From Acidimicrobiia bacterium (GTDB lineage: Bacteria; Actinomycetota; Acidimicrobiia; Acidimicrobiales; JACDCH01), in contig JACDCH010000281.1 in assembly GCA_013694495.1 (NCBI GenBank), forward strand, positions 1 to 12,255: DNA of 12,255 bases, in the 5' to 3' direction. Of the stretch, positions 1-5,322 are shown one piece after another. The position numbers and the translations under genes were made by a program. Each line of letters opens with the position of its first letter. Position 1 is the stretch's first letter. The notes below the pieces were generated by a model. The model worked only from the letters and a program-made list of their open reading frames with translations, did not search any database and was not told the DNA's origin.

Positions 1-1
1 G

Positions 2-220
2 GTGGTGGTCATCGGCAACGCCGACCGGTTCGACGCGGCGACCTCACGGGTCGTCTTCTTCGACGAGCGGCTCACGGCCGCCGCTGCCCTGGTGGCCGAG
101 GGCGCCGGCGTCGCCGCCCCCGAGCGCGACACCGGGCCGAACCCGAACGACCTGGTCGACATCACCCTCGTCGTGGGGGCCGACCTGGCCAGCGCCTACG
201 GTCTCCTGCCGCGTGGCTGA
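2..220 (+). CDS. LytR_C-domain protein, 3' end only
   Basis: This is the last 72 codons of a gene that enters from the left; the reading frame is open at the window edge, so the GTG codons at 2 and 5 are not taken as the start. The visible part has a beta-strand run (SRVVFFDERL), an alanine-rich helix and a final strand VDITLVVGADL. That matches the C-terminal LytR_C domain found behind LytR-CpsA-Psr (cell-wall glycopolymer ligase) domains and in stand-alone envelope proteins. The LCP catalytic domain itself, if present, lies outside the window. Placement directly before rsfS is a common actinobacterial arrangement, often with nadD further upstream. The TGA at 218-220 overlaps the rsfS start by 8 nt, so the genes are tightly packed. 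The domain call rests on a pattern match by eye. Confidence 0.6.
   Translation: MVVIGNADRFDAATSRVVFFDERLTAAAALVAEGAGVAAPERDTGPNPNDLVDITLVVGADLASAYGLLPRG
197..202 (+). promoter_or_regulatory. Putative -10 box (TACGGT) for rsfS
   Basis: TACGGT lies inside the end of the upstream gene, exactly 10 nt before the rsfS GTG. It fits the TANNNT-N9/10-start pattern seen at six other coding starts in this window. I see no convincing -35 hexamer. Confidence 0.4.
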
Positions 221-611
221 CATCGACGAGGAGAGCACCCGCTGGGCCATCGAGGCGGCGCGGGCCGCCGACGCCAAGTCCGGCGTCGAGACGGTGGTGC
301 TGGCCGTGGGCGCGCTGCTGGCCATCACCGACCACTTCGTCATCACCCACGGCCGCAACCCCCGCCAGGTGCGCACGATCGCCGACGAGATCGAGCGCGC
401 CCTCACCGAGGCGGGCGGGCCGAAGCCGCTGCGGATCGAGGGCCTCGACGAGCTCACCTGGGTGCTGCTCGACTACGGCCCGTTCGTGGTCCACGTCTTC
501 GACGAGGACGCCCGGAACTACTACGAGCTCGAGCGCCTCTGGGCCGACGTGGCGAAGGTCGACTGGCAGGTGCCGGTCGACGAGGCGGCGTCGAGCCCGA
601 TCTCGCAGTAG
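213..611 (+). CDS. rsfS: Ribosomal silencing factor RsfS
   Basis: RsfS (DUF143/Iojap family) binds ribosomal protein uL14 on the 50S subunit and blocks joining with 30S, reducing translation during starvation. The 132-residue protein is of normal family length. Family landmarks are visible: DHFVITHGRNPRQV (residues 40-53), the E76-G77 pair, WVLLDYG (83-89), VHVF (93-96) and the signature YYELERLW (103-110). The GTG start at 213 gives MADIDEESTRW, overlaps the preceding gene by 8 nt and has no Shine-Dalgarno sequence. A TACGGT box 10 nt upstream suggests it can also be transcribed as a near-leaderless message. The gene converges on a minus-strand gene ending at 622; a GC-rich hairpin overlaps the junction. 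Confidence 0.93.
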   Translation: MADIDEESTRWAIEAARAADAKSGVETVVLAVGALLAITDHFVITHGRNPRQVRTIADEIERALTEAGGPKPLRIEGLDELTWVLLDYGPFVVHVFDEDARNYYELERLWADVAKVDWQVPVDEAASSPISQ

Positions 612-631
612 CTCCCGGCTGCTAGCCGGAG
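612..631. terminator. Weak convergent hairpin between rsfS and 622-1083
   Basis: CTCCCGGCT (612-620) pairs with AGCCGGAG (624-631) apart from one bulged C, with a three-base loop. It sits exactly where the two convergent genes end and covers the minus-strand stop codon. There is no T-tract on either side, so termination activity is a guess. Confidence 0.3.
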
Positions 632-1083
632 CGGCGGCGCCGGGGCGCCCGCTTGCCCGCGCCCGCCTGCTTGGCCCGGGCGGCGTCGACCGTCCCGGCC
701 TCCTCGATCGTCCACCGGCCGATGTCGTCGCAGCGGAGGCGGGCCAGCGGAACCCCCGGGAGGGCCCGGTCGCTGACCGCCAGCACGGTGTGGCCCTGCG
801 CCTTGGCCCGGTCGGCCACGGCGAGGATGAAGCCGTGGGTGCCGTCGATGGCGCCCGCCGGGGCGCAGGTGATCAGCCGGGCCACGATGTCGGCCTCGAA
901 GCGGCCCTGCTCCTCGCCGACGAGGTTCCACTTCAGGGCCGGGTCGGCGATGACGGCGACCTGGTCGCCCGGGCGGTTCCGCTCGAGGTGCAGCACGGCG
1001 TGGTGGAGCTGCGCCAGGGACGGCGCGGGCCGGCGCCACCCCGCCAGCGTGTCCGCGTCGAGCAAGAGCAGCGTCTGTCCCAC
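622..1083 (-). CDS. Small NYN/PIN-like protein (possible RNase)
   Basis: The product is about 153 residues with no closely recognised family. It begins with a hydrophobic strand ending in acidic residues (LLLLDADTLAGW, D9 and D11). A middle segment is RFEADIVARL, followed by DGTHGFILAVADRAKAQGHTVLAVSDRAL. This order (early Asp, mid acidic helix, then a strand ending in S-D-R) resembles NYN/Zc3h12a-like and PIN-like ribonuclease folds, in which clustered aspartates bind metal. The C-terminal 15-20 residues are Arg/Lys-rich, which would suit nucleic-acid binding. A longer start (GTG at 1095) is possible. I prefer GTG at 1083 because TACGGT at 1099-1094 would put the transcript start downstream of 1095 and exactly 10 nt of spacing before 1083. 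The gene lies downstream of tRNA-Ala on the same strand. Nuclease function is inference only. Confidence 0.6.
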   Translation of the reverse strand: MGQTLLLLDADTLAGWRRPAPSLAQLHHAVLHLERNRPGDQVAVIADPALKWNLVGEEQGRFEADIVARLITCAPAGAIDGTHGFILAVADRAKAQGHTVLAVSDRALPGVPLARLRCDDIGRWTIEEAGTVDAARAKQAGAGKRAPRRRRSG

Positions 1084-1093
1084 CGGGTCAGGC

Positions 1094-1099
1094 ACCGTA
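1094..1099 (-). promoter_or_regulatory. Putative -10 box (TACGGT) for the 622-1083 gene
   Basis: On the minus strand TACGGT ends 10 nt before the GTG at 1083, the same spacing as for rsfS and leuS. No clear -35 hexamer is visible. Confidence 0.4.
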
Positions 1100-1125
1100 G
1101 TGGCGCAGCCATCCCCGAACGCGGA

Positions 1126-1152
1126 ACGGGCCGGCGGGAGGCGCCGGCCCGT
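1126..1152 (-). terminator. Hairpin 3' of tRNA-Ala
   Basis: An 11-bp perfect stem (1126-1136 with 1142-1152) and a 5-nt loop begin 7 nt downstream of the tRNA 3' end on the minus strand. It is nearly all G and C, and only a TT pair follows. This is the expected place for tRNA transcription to end, so a terminator or processing stop is likely. Confidence 0.5.
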
Positions 1153-1159
1153 CGTGCGG

Positions 1160-1232
1160 TGGAGCTAAGGAGAATCGAACTCCTGACCCCTTCCATGCCA
1201 TGGAAGTGCTCTACCAACTGAGCTATAGCCCC
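1160..1232 (-). tRNA. tRNA-Ala (anticodon GGC)
   Basis: Read on the minus strand, the 73-nt sequence folds as a complete cloverleaf. The acceptor stem GGGGCTA pairs with TAGCTCC, and its third pair is G3.U70, the alanine identity element. The D arm is GCTC-AGTTGGTA-GAGC. The anticodon stem CTTCC/GGAAG encloses loop ATGGCAT, giving anticodon GGC (plus-strand positions 1197-1199), which reads codon GCC. The T arm is AGGAG-TTCGATT-CTCCT. The discriminator base is A. The bases after it read CCG, so the CCA tail is not encoded and must be added enzymatically. A TACCGT box 12 nt upstream of the 5' end is a plausible promoter. Confidence 0.97.
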
Positions 1233-1244
1233 GCGGGAGGGCCG

Positions 1245-1250
1245 ACGGTA
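1245..1250 (-). promoter_or_regulatory. Putative -10 box (TACCGT) for tRNA-Ala
   Basis: TACCGT on the minus strand ends 12 nt before the tRNA 5' end, so transcription would start about 6 nt upstream of the mature tRNA. A weak TTGGCG (minus, 1275-1270) lies 19 nt further upstream as a possible -35. Confidence 0.45.
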
Positions 1251-1280
1251 CACGTCACCGCGCGACGCCCGCCAACCATT

Positions 1281-1439
1281 GGGAGCCTGCTGAGCAGGCA
1301 TGTGCCCGCCTCGCCGGCCGGGAACGCCGCTCGCGTCGTCGTCCTCCTCGACAGGGGACCCCGCCCTGCCTTCGTCGTCCTCCTTGCGAGCGACGCCCCC
1401 GGCTCGCCGAGCCGAGCACGGCCTACTCAGCAAGCTCCC
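1281..1439 (-). repeat. Palindromic element, copy 1 (structured RNA candidate)
   Basis: Read on the minus strand this 159-nt stretch folds end to end. The outer arms 1439-1421 and 1299-1281 form 19 pairs including two G.T. A short helix (1419-1414 with 1307-1302) follows. The inner stem 1403-1386 with 1334-1317 has 18 consecutive pairs, and CGGCG with a bulged A at 1404 lies just outside it. The apical region 1385-1335 opens with AAGGAGGACGACG, holds a small hairpin (GCAGGG/CCCTGT) and ends in GAGGAGGACGACGAC. It shares the identical 19-mer GGGGCGTCGCTCGCAAGGA with copy 2 (3953-3971). It lies between the tRNA-Ala promoter region and leuS, antisense to leuS. Its outer arms are unrelated in sequence to those of the other copies. 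Confidence 0.75.
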
Positions 1440-1475
1440 CACGCAACGGGTGCCAGCGTCCGGAGGGGCCCTCGG

Positions 1476-1481
1476 TACGCT
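1476..1481 (+). promoter_or_regulatory. Putative -10 box (TACGCT) for leuS
   Basis: TACGCT ends 10 nt before the leuS ATG at 1492, giving an expected leader of only a few bases. No clear -35 is visible; the sequence further upstream is occupied by the palindromic element. Confidence 0.4.
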
Positions 1482-1491
1482 CGCCTGCCCT

Positions 1492-3915
1492 ATGGCCGGG
1501 CCCCCGTACGACATCCAGGCGACCGAGCGGAAGTGGCAGGAGCGCTGGCGCGACGGTGGGACCTACGAGATCGACATCGACGACCCGCGCCCGCCGTTCT
1601 ACGTGCTGTGCATGTACCCCTACCCCTCGGGTCCCGCCCACCAGGGCCACGTCCGCAACTACACGTTCGGCGACCTGATCACCCGGTTCCGCACGATGAA
1701 CGGCTACGGCGTGCTGAGTCCGATCGGGTTCGACAGCTTCGGCCTCAACGCCGAGAACGCGGCCATCAAGACCGGCACCCACCCCCGCACCTTCACCGAC
1801 GCCCGCATGGCCGAGCTGACCTCGAGCCTGGTCCGCATCGGCGCCGCCTACGACTGGCGCCGGCTCGTCTTCAGCCACCAGCCGGAGTACATCCGTTGGT
1901 CGCAGTGGATCTTCCTGCGCATGTTCGAGGCCGGCCTCGCCTACCGGGCCAACGCTCCGGTCAACTGGTGCCCGGGCTGCCAGACGGTGCTGGCCAACGA
2001 GCAGGTCCTTTCCGACGGCACCTGCGAGCGCTCGGGCGACGTGGTCACCAAGCGCGACCTCGAGCAGTGGTTCTTCAAGATCACGGCCTACGCCGACCAG
2101 TTGCTCGACGACATGGCGTCGCTGGCGTGGCCCGACCGGGTCAAGACCATGCAGCGCAACTGGATCGGCCGCTCCGAAGGGGCCGAATTCGACCTGCCGG
2201 TGGTCGGCTCCGACCGGGCCATCCGGGTGTACACCACCCGCCCGGACACGAGCTTCGGCATGACCTACGTCGTGCTGGCGCCCGAGCACCCGCTGGTGGT
2301 CGAGCTGACGGCGCCCGACCGGCGGGCCGAGGTCGAGGCCTTCGTCGACCACGCCCGCAACACGAGCGAGGTCGACCGGCTGTCGTCGGTGGGCACGCTC
2401 TCGAAGCGGGGCTGTGCCATCGGCGCCGAGGCGGTCAACCCGTTCACCGGTGAGCCCGTGCCGATCTACGTGGCCGACTACGTACTGTCCACGTACGGCA
2501 CGGGGGCGATCATGGCCGTGCCCGGCCAGGACCAGCGCGACTGGGACTTCGCCGTGGCCCACGACCTCGCCATCGTCCGCACGGTCCAGCCGCCCGACGA
2601 CTTCGAGGGCGACGCCTACGTCGGCGACGGGCCGGCCATCAACAGCCGTTGGCTCGACGGGCTCGCCGTCGCCGAGGCCAAGGCCAAGGCCATCGACTGG
2701 CTCGAGGCCGAGGGCATCGGCGAGCGCAAGGTCAACTACCGCCTACGCGACTGGCTGCTGAGCCGGCAGCGCTTCTGGGGCTGCCCCATCCCGATCGTCT
2801 ACTGCCCCGACCACGGCGTGGTGCCCGTGCCCGACGACCAGCTGCCGATCGTCGCCCCCGACGACGTCGAGTTCCTGCCCACGGGCGAGTCGCCGCTGAA
2901 GCACCACGAGGGCTTCCTGAACACGACCTGCCCCACCTGCGGCGGCCCCGCCGTGCGCGAGACCGACACGATGGACACGTTCGTCGACTCGTCCTGGTAC
3001 TTCCTGCGCTTCTGCGACCCGTGGAACGAGGACCGTCCGTTCGACGCCGACGCCGTCGCCCACTGGATGCCGGTGGGCCAGTACATCGGCGGCGTCGAGC
3101 ACGCCATCCTCCACCTGATGTACGCCCGCTTCTTCACGAAGGCGCTGGCCGACCTCGGCGTCGCGCCCAAGGAGATGCGGGAGCCCTTCGCCCGGCTGTT
3201 CACCCAGGGGATGATCCGGCTGGGTGGCTCCAAGATGTCGAAGACCAAGGGCAACCTGTCCACCCCGGAGGACTACTTCGACACCATCGGCGCCGACGCG
3301 CTGCGGCTCGGCCACCTCTTCGTGGCGCCGCCCACCGACGACGTCGACTGGGAGAGCTTCGGCACCGACGGCGTCTCGCGCTTCGTGAGCCGGCTGTGGC
3401 GGGTCGCCGACCCCGAGAGCGACGCCGTCCCCGCAGCCGAGGGCGCAGCGGTGGCCGAGGTCGACCGGGCCGCGCACCGGCTGATCGAGCGGATCACGGA
3501 GGACTACGAGCGCTGGTCGTACAACACGGCCGTCGCCGCGTTCATGGAGTTCGTGAACCTGCTGCACAAGCAGGGCACGACGCCGTTCGCGGTCGACACG
3601 CTGCTGCTGCTGGCCGCCCCCGCCGCCCCCCACGTGACGGCTGAGCTGTGGGAGCGGCGCCACCCCGGCGGCCACGTCCACGAGGAGCCGTGGCCGGTGG
3701 CCGACACCGCGCTGACGAGCGTCGACACCGTCGAGATGGTCATCCAGATCAACGGCAAGGTGCGCGACAAGGCGCAGGTGGCGGCGACGATCAGCGAGGC
3801 CGCGGCCGAGGAGGTGGCGATGGCGTCGCCCAAGGTCGTCGAGGCATTGGCCGGCGCGGCTCCGAAGCGCGTCATCGTGCGCCAGCCCAAGCTCGTCAAC
3901 ATCGTCGCCGAGTGA
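1492..3915 (+). CDS. leuS: Leucyl-tRNA synthetase (class Ia)
   Basis: LeuRS charges tRNA-Leu with leucine using ATP. The 807-residue protein shows the whole bacterial architecture. The HIGH motif is HQGH at 50-53, inside PYPSGPAHQGHVRNYTFGD. A zinc-type CPGC lies before TVLANEQV; the next expected cysteine pair reads CERS, so this zinc site may be incomplete, as it is in many LeuRS. The CP1 editing domain has TTRPDT (248-253) and MAVPGQDQRD (341-350), keeping both aspartates of the editing pocket. RQRFWGCPIPIVYC follows, then KMSKT at 581-585. The C-terminal domain ends INGKVRD...KLVNIVAE. The ATG at 1492 is chosen because MAGPPYDIQATERKWQERW is the conserved N-terminus. An in-frame extension back to 1300 is low complexity and overlaps the palindromic element. 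The stop codon at 3913-3915 lies inside the 5' arm of the next palindromic element. Confidence 0.97.
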   Translation: MAGPPYDIQATERKWQERWRDGGTYEIDIDDPRPPFYVLCMYPYPSGPAHQGHVRNYTFGDLITRFRTMNGYGVLSPIGFDSFGLNAENAAIKTGTHPRTFTDARMAELTSSLVRIGAAYDWRRLVFSHQPEYIRWSQWIFLRMFEAGLAYRANAPVNWCPGCQTVLANEQVLSDGTCERSGDVVTKRDLEQWFFKITAYADQLLDDMASLAWPDRVKTMQRNWIGRSEGAEFDLPVVGSDRAIRVYTTRPDTSFGMTYVVLAPEHPLVVELTAPDRRAEVEAFVDHARNTSEVDRLSSVGTLSKRGCAIGAEAVNPFTGEPVPIYVADYVLSTYGTGAIMAVPGQDQRDWDFAVAHDLAIVRTVQPPDDFEGDAYVGDGPAINSRWLDGLAVAEAKAKAIDWLEAEGIGERKVNYRLRDWLLSRQRFWGCPIPIVYCPDHGVVPVPDDQLPIVAPDDVEFLPTGESPLKHHEGFLNTTCPTCGGPAVRETDTMDTFVDSSWYFLRFCDPWNEDRPFDADAVAHWMPVGQYIGGVEHAILHLMYARFFTKALADLGVAPKEMREPFARLFTQGMIRLGGSKMSKTKGNLSTPEDYFDTIGADALRLGHLFVAPPTDDVDWESFGTDGVSRFVSRLWRVADPESDAVPAAEGAAVAEVDRAAHRLIERITEDYERWSYNTAVAAFMEFVNLLHKQGTTPFAVDTLLLLAAPAAPHVTAELWERRHPGGHVHEEPWPVADTALTSVDTVEMVIQINGKVRDKAQVAATISEAAAEEVAMASPKVVEALAGAAPKRVIVRQPKLVNIVAE

Positions 3916-4070
3916 CCCGAGTCGGAGGTTGATGGTGGTATCCGGCGAGTCAGGGGCGTCGCTCGCAAGGACCACGACGCAGGCTGGGAGGACCCAGTCA
4001 ATGGAGGAGGACGCCGCGAGCGGCGTTCCTGGCCGCCGGGACCGCAGTCGAATTTCCGACTCGGGTCACT
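3911..4070 (+). repeat. Palindromic element, copy 2 (structured RNA candidate)
   Basis: This 160-nt element runs from inside the leuS stop to 1 nt before the next ATG. The outer arms AGTGACCCGAGTCGGAGGTT (3911-3930) and 4051-4070 form 20 pairs: 16 Watson-Crick, then two G.T and two T-A. After a partly paired internal loop, the inner stem pairs 3941-3947 and 3949-3966 with 4016-4040, 25 pairs with only A3948 bulged. The apical region 3967-4015 begins AAGGACCACGACGCAGG, contains a 7-bp hairpin (3982-3988/3993-3999, loop AGGA) and ends GGAGGAGGACGCC. All wobble pairs are G.T on this strand. If transcribed, it would lie in the leuS-HAD intergenic region and could act as a terminator, attenuator or stable RNA; which of these is unknown. 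Confidence 0.8.
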
Positions 4071-4071
4071 G

Positions 4072-4878
4072 ATGGGGCCCCCGACGCCGCCGCGGCTCGT
4101 CGCCTGCGACCTCGACGGCACCCTGATCGCCCGCGACAACGTGCTGTCGCCCCGGGTCGATGCGGCCGTCTCGGCGGCCATCGATGCGGGGCTCTGGGTC
4201 GTGGCGGTCACCGGCCGGCCGTGGCAGATCACCCTCGAGATCGCCCGGGCCCACCGGCTGCTGCCCGCCGCGGTCTGCTCCAACGGCGGGGTGCTGGTCG
4301 ACGTCGAGAGCGGCAAGGTCGAGCACACGGGCCTCGAGGACGGTGCGGTGGCCGGCCTCATCGACCGGGTGCGCGACGCGGTGCCCGGCGTCGTGTTCGC
4401 CGTCGACACCGTCGATCGCCTCGTCCACGAGCCCGAGTTCATGGACGCCGGCCTCTACTGGGACCCAGGCGAGGGGCCGGGGGACCTCGCGCCCCACCTC
4501 GACGCCGACGTGATCAAGGTCATCGCCCGGCGGCCGGGCATGCCGGCGGAGGTCCTCGCCGGCCTGCTCGACCACGAGGTGCTCGCCGGGGCTGCCGCAC
4601 CGGGTCACGGCGGGGGCGAGTGGGTCGAGCTCATGCCCGTCGGGGTGAGCAAGGCCTCAGGGCTCGCGCTCCTCTGCGAGCGGCTGGGCGTCGACGCGGC
4701 CGAGGTGGTCGCCGTGGGCGACGAGTGGAACGACGTCGCCATGGTCGAGTGGGCCGGTACGGGTGTGGCCGTGGGCGACGCGCCGGCCGCCCTCCTCGCC
4801 GCCGCCGACCGGGTGGTCCCGTCGGCCGCCGACGACGGCGTCGCCGCGCTGCTGGAGGAGCTCGTGGGGGACCACTAG
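4072..4878 (+). CDS. Cof-type HAD-IIB hydrolase (probable sugar/nucleotide phosphatase)
   Basis: This 268-residue protein carries all four haloacid dehalogenase motifs. Motif I is CDLDGT, with the nucleophile D13 and acid/base D15. Motif II is T47 in VTGRP. Motif III is K194 in VSKASGL. Motif IV is GDEWND (216-221), binding Mg2+ at D217 and D221. The C2-type cap between motifs II and III (roughly 80-185) places it in the Cof/HAD-IIB group of cytosolic phosphatases. Substrate cannot be read from sequence. The ATG at 4072 is the only start codon before motif I. It has no Shine-Dalgarno sequence and no TANNNT box, and it follows the 3' foot of a 160-nt hairpin by 1 nt. Translation may therefore depend on read-through from leuS. 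Its stop overlaps that of the convergent gene in the tetramer CTAG (4875-4878). Confidence 0.88.
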   Translation: MGPPTPPRLVACDLDGTLIARDNVLSPRVDAAVSAAIDAGLWVVAVTGRPWQITLEIARAHRLLPAAVCSNGGVLVDVESGKVEHTGLEDGAVAGLIDRVRDAVPGVVFAVDTVDRLVHEPEFMDAGLYWDPGEGPGDLAPHLDADVIKVIARRPGMPAEVLAGLLDHEVLAGAAAPGHGGGEWVELMPVGVSKASGLALLCERLGVDAAEVVAVGDEWNDVAMVEWAGTGVAVGDAPAALLAAADRVVPSAADDGVAALLEELVGDH

Positions 4879-5228
4879 ACGGGCTGGACGGTCTGGAACC
4901 AGCGCCGGTGGCGGGGGACGTTGAGCAGCGTGAGCCACACGACGGCCGCCCCGACGACCACCGGCGTCTTGTCGTCGAGCACGAGCAGGACGCCCCAGAC
5001 GAGGGCGGCGGCCGCCAGCACGAGCTGCAGGAGCCAACCGGCCCGCCCGCCGTTCCAGCTCGTGCCGACCACGAGCGCGCCGAGGATGGCCACGCCGACG
5101 GCGGCGGCCACGTCGAGCGGGCTCAGCTCGCTGTCGAGCGTGCCGTTGCCGAGCAGGACGATGGCGCCCGCGCCGGCGGCGACGAACTGCAGGACGGCGA
5201 GGGCGGTGACGAGGAGGGGCCGGGACAT
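4875..5228 (-). CDS. Small four-helix membrane protein
   Basis: The product is 117 residues with four hydrophobic segments at about 4-25, 36-54, 64-83 and 87-104. The segments are separated by short polar loops (for example GNGTLDSELSP and GTSWNGGRAG), and the tail is basic (NVPRHRRWFQTVQPV). The function is not recognisable; it resembles small uncharacterised actinobacterial integral membrane proteins. The ATG at 5228 begins just before the first helix, and TACGGT ends 9 nt upstream of it. The longer frame back to 5408 would add about 60 Ser/Arg/Pro-rich residues and run antisense into the divergent ligase gene, so it is rejected. The stop codon overlaps the stop of the convergent HAD gene by two bases. 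Confidence 0.75.
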   Translation of the reverse strand: MSRPLLVTALAVLQFVAAGAGAIVLLGNGTLDSELSPLDVAAAVGVAILGALVVGTSWNGGRAGWLLQLVLAAAALVWGVLLVLDDKTPVVVGAAVVWLTLLNVPRHRRWFQTVQPV

Positions 5229-5237
5229 CGGCCCGCC

Positions 5238-5243
5238 ACCGTA
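5238..5243 (-). promoter_or_regulatory. Putative -10 box (TACGGT) for the membrane protein gene
   Basis: On the minus strand TACGGT is followed by exactly 9 nt and then ATG (5228). It is the same hexamer as before rsfS and before 1083. Confidence 0.4.
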
Positions 5244-5322
5244 GGCGGGACGCCCCCGCAGGTCCGGCGAACCGGCCGGCAGGGCCGTAACCGAACCGCA
5301 ACGTCGGGGGTCAGAGCATCCG

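Noticed and set aside
1281..1299. Short hairpin GCCTGC-TGA-GCAGGC as a stand-alone terminator
   Set aside because: It is one arm of the larger 159-nt fold and pairs over 19 bp with 1421-1439. It lies upstream of, not after, the genes on either side.
1300..1491. In-frame N-terminal extension of leuS
   Set aside because: It is low-complexity Ser/Arg/Pro text unlike any LeuRS N-terminus, and it is encoded by the palindromic element. The conserved start is the ATG at 1492.
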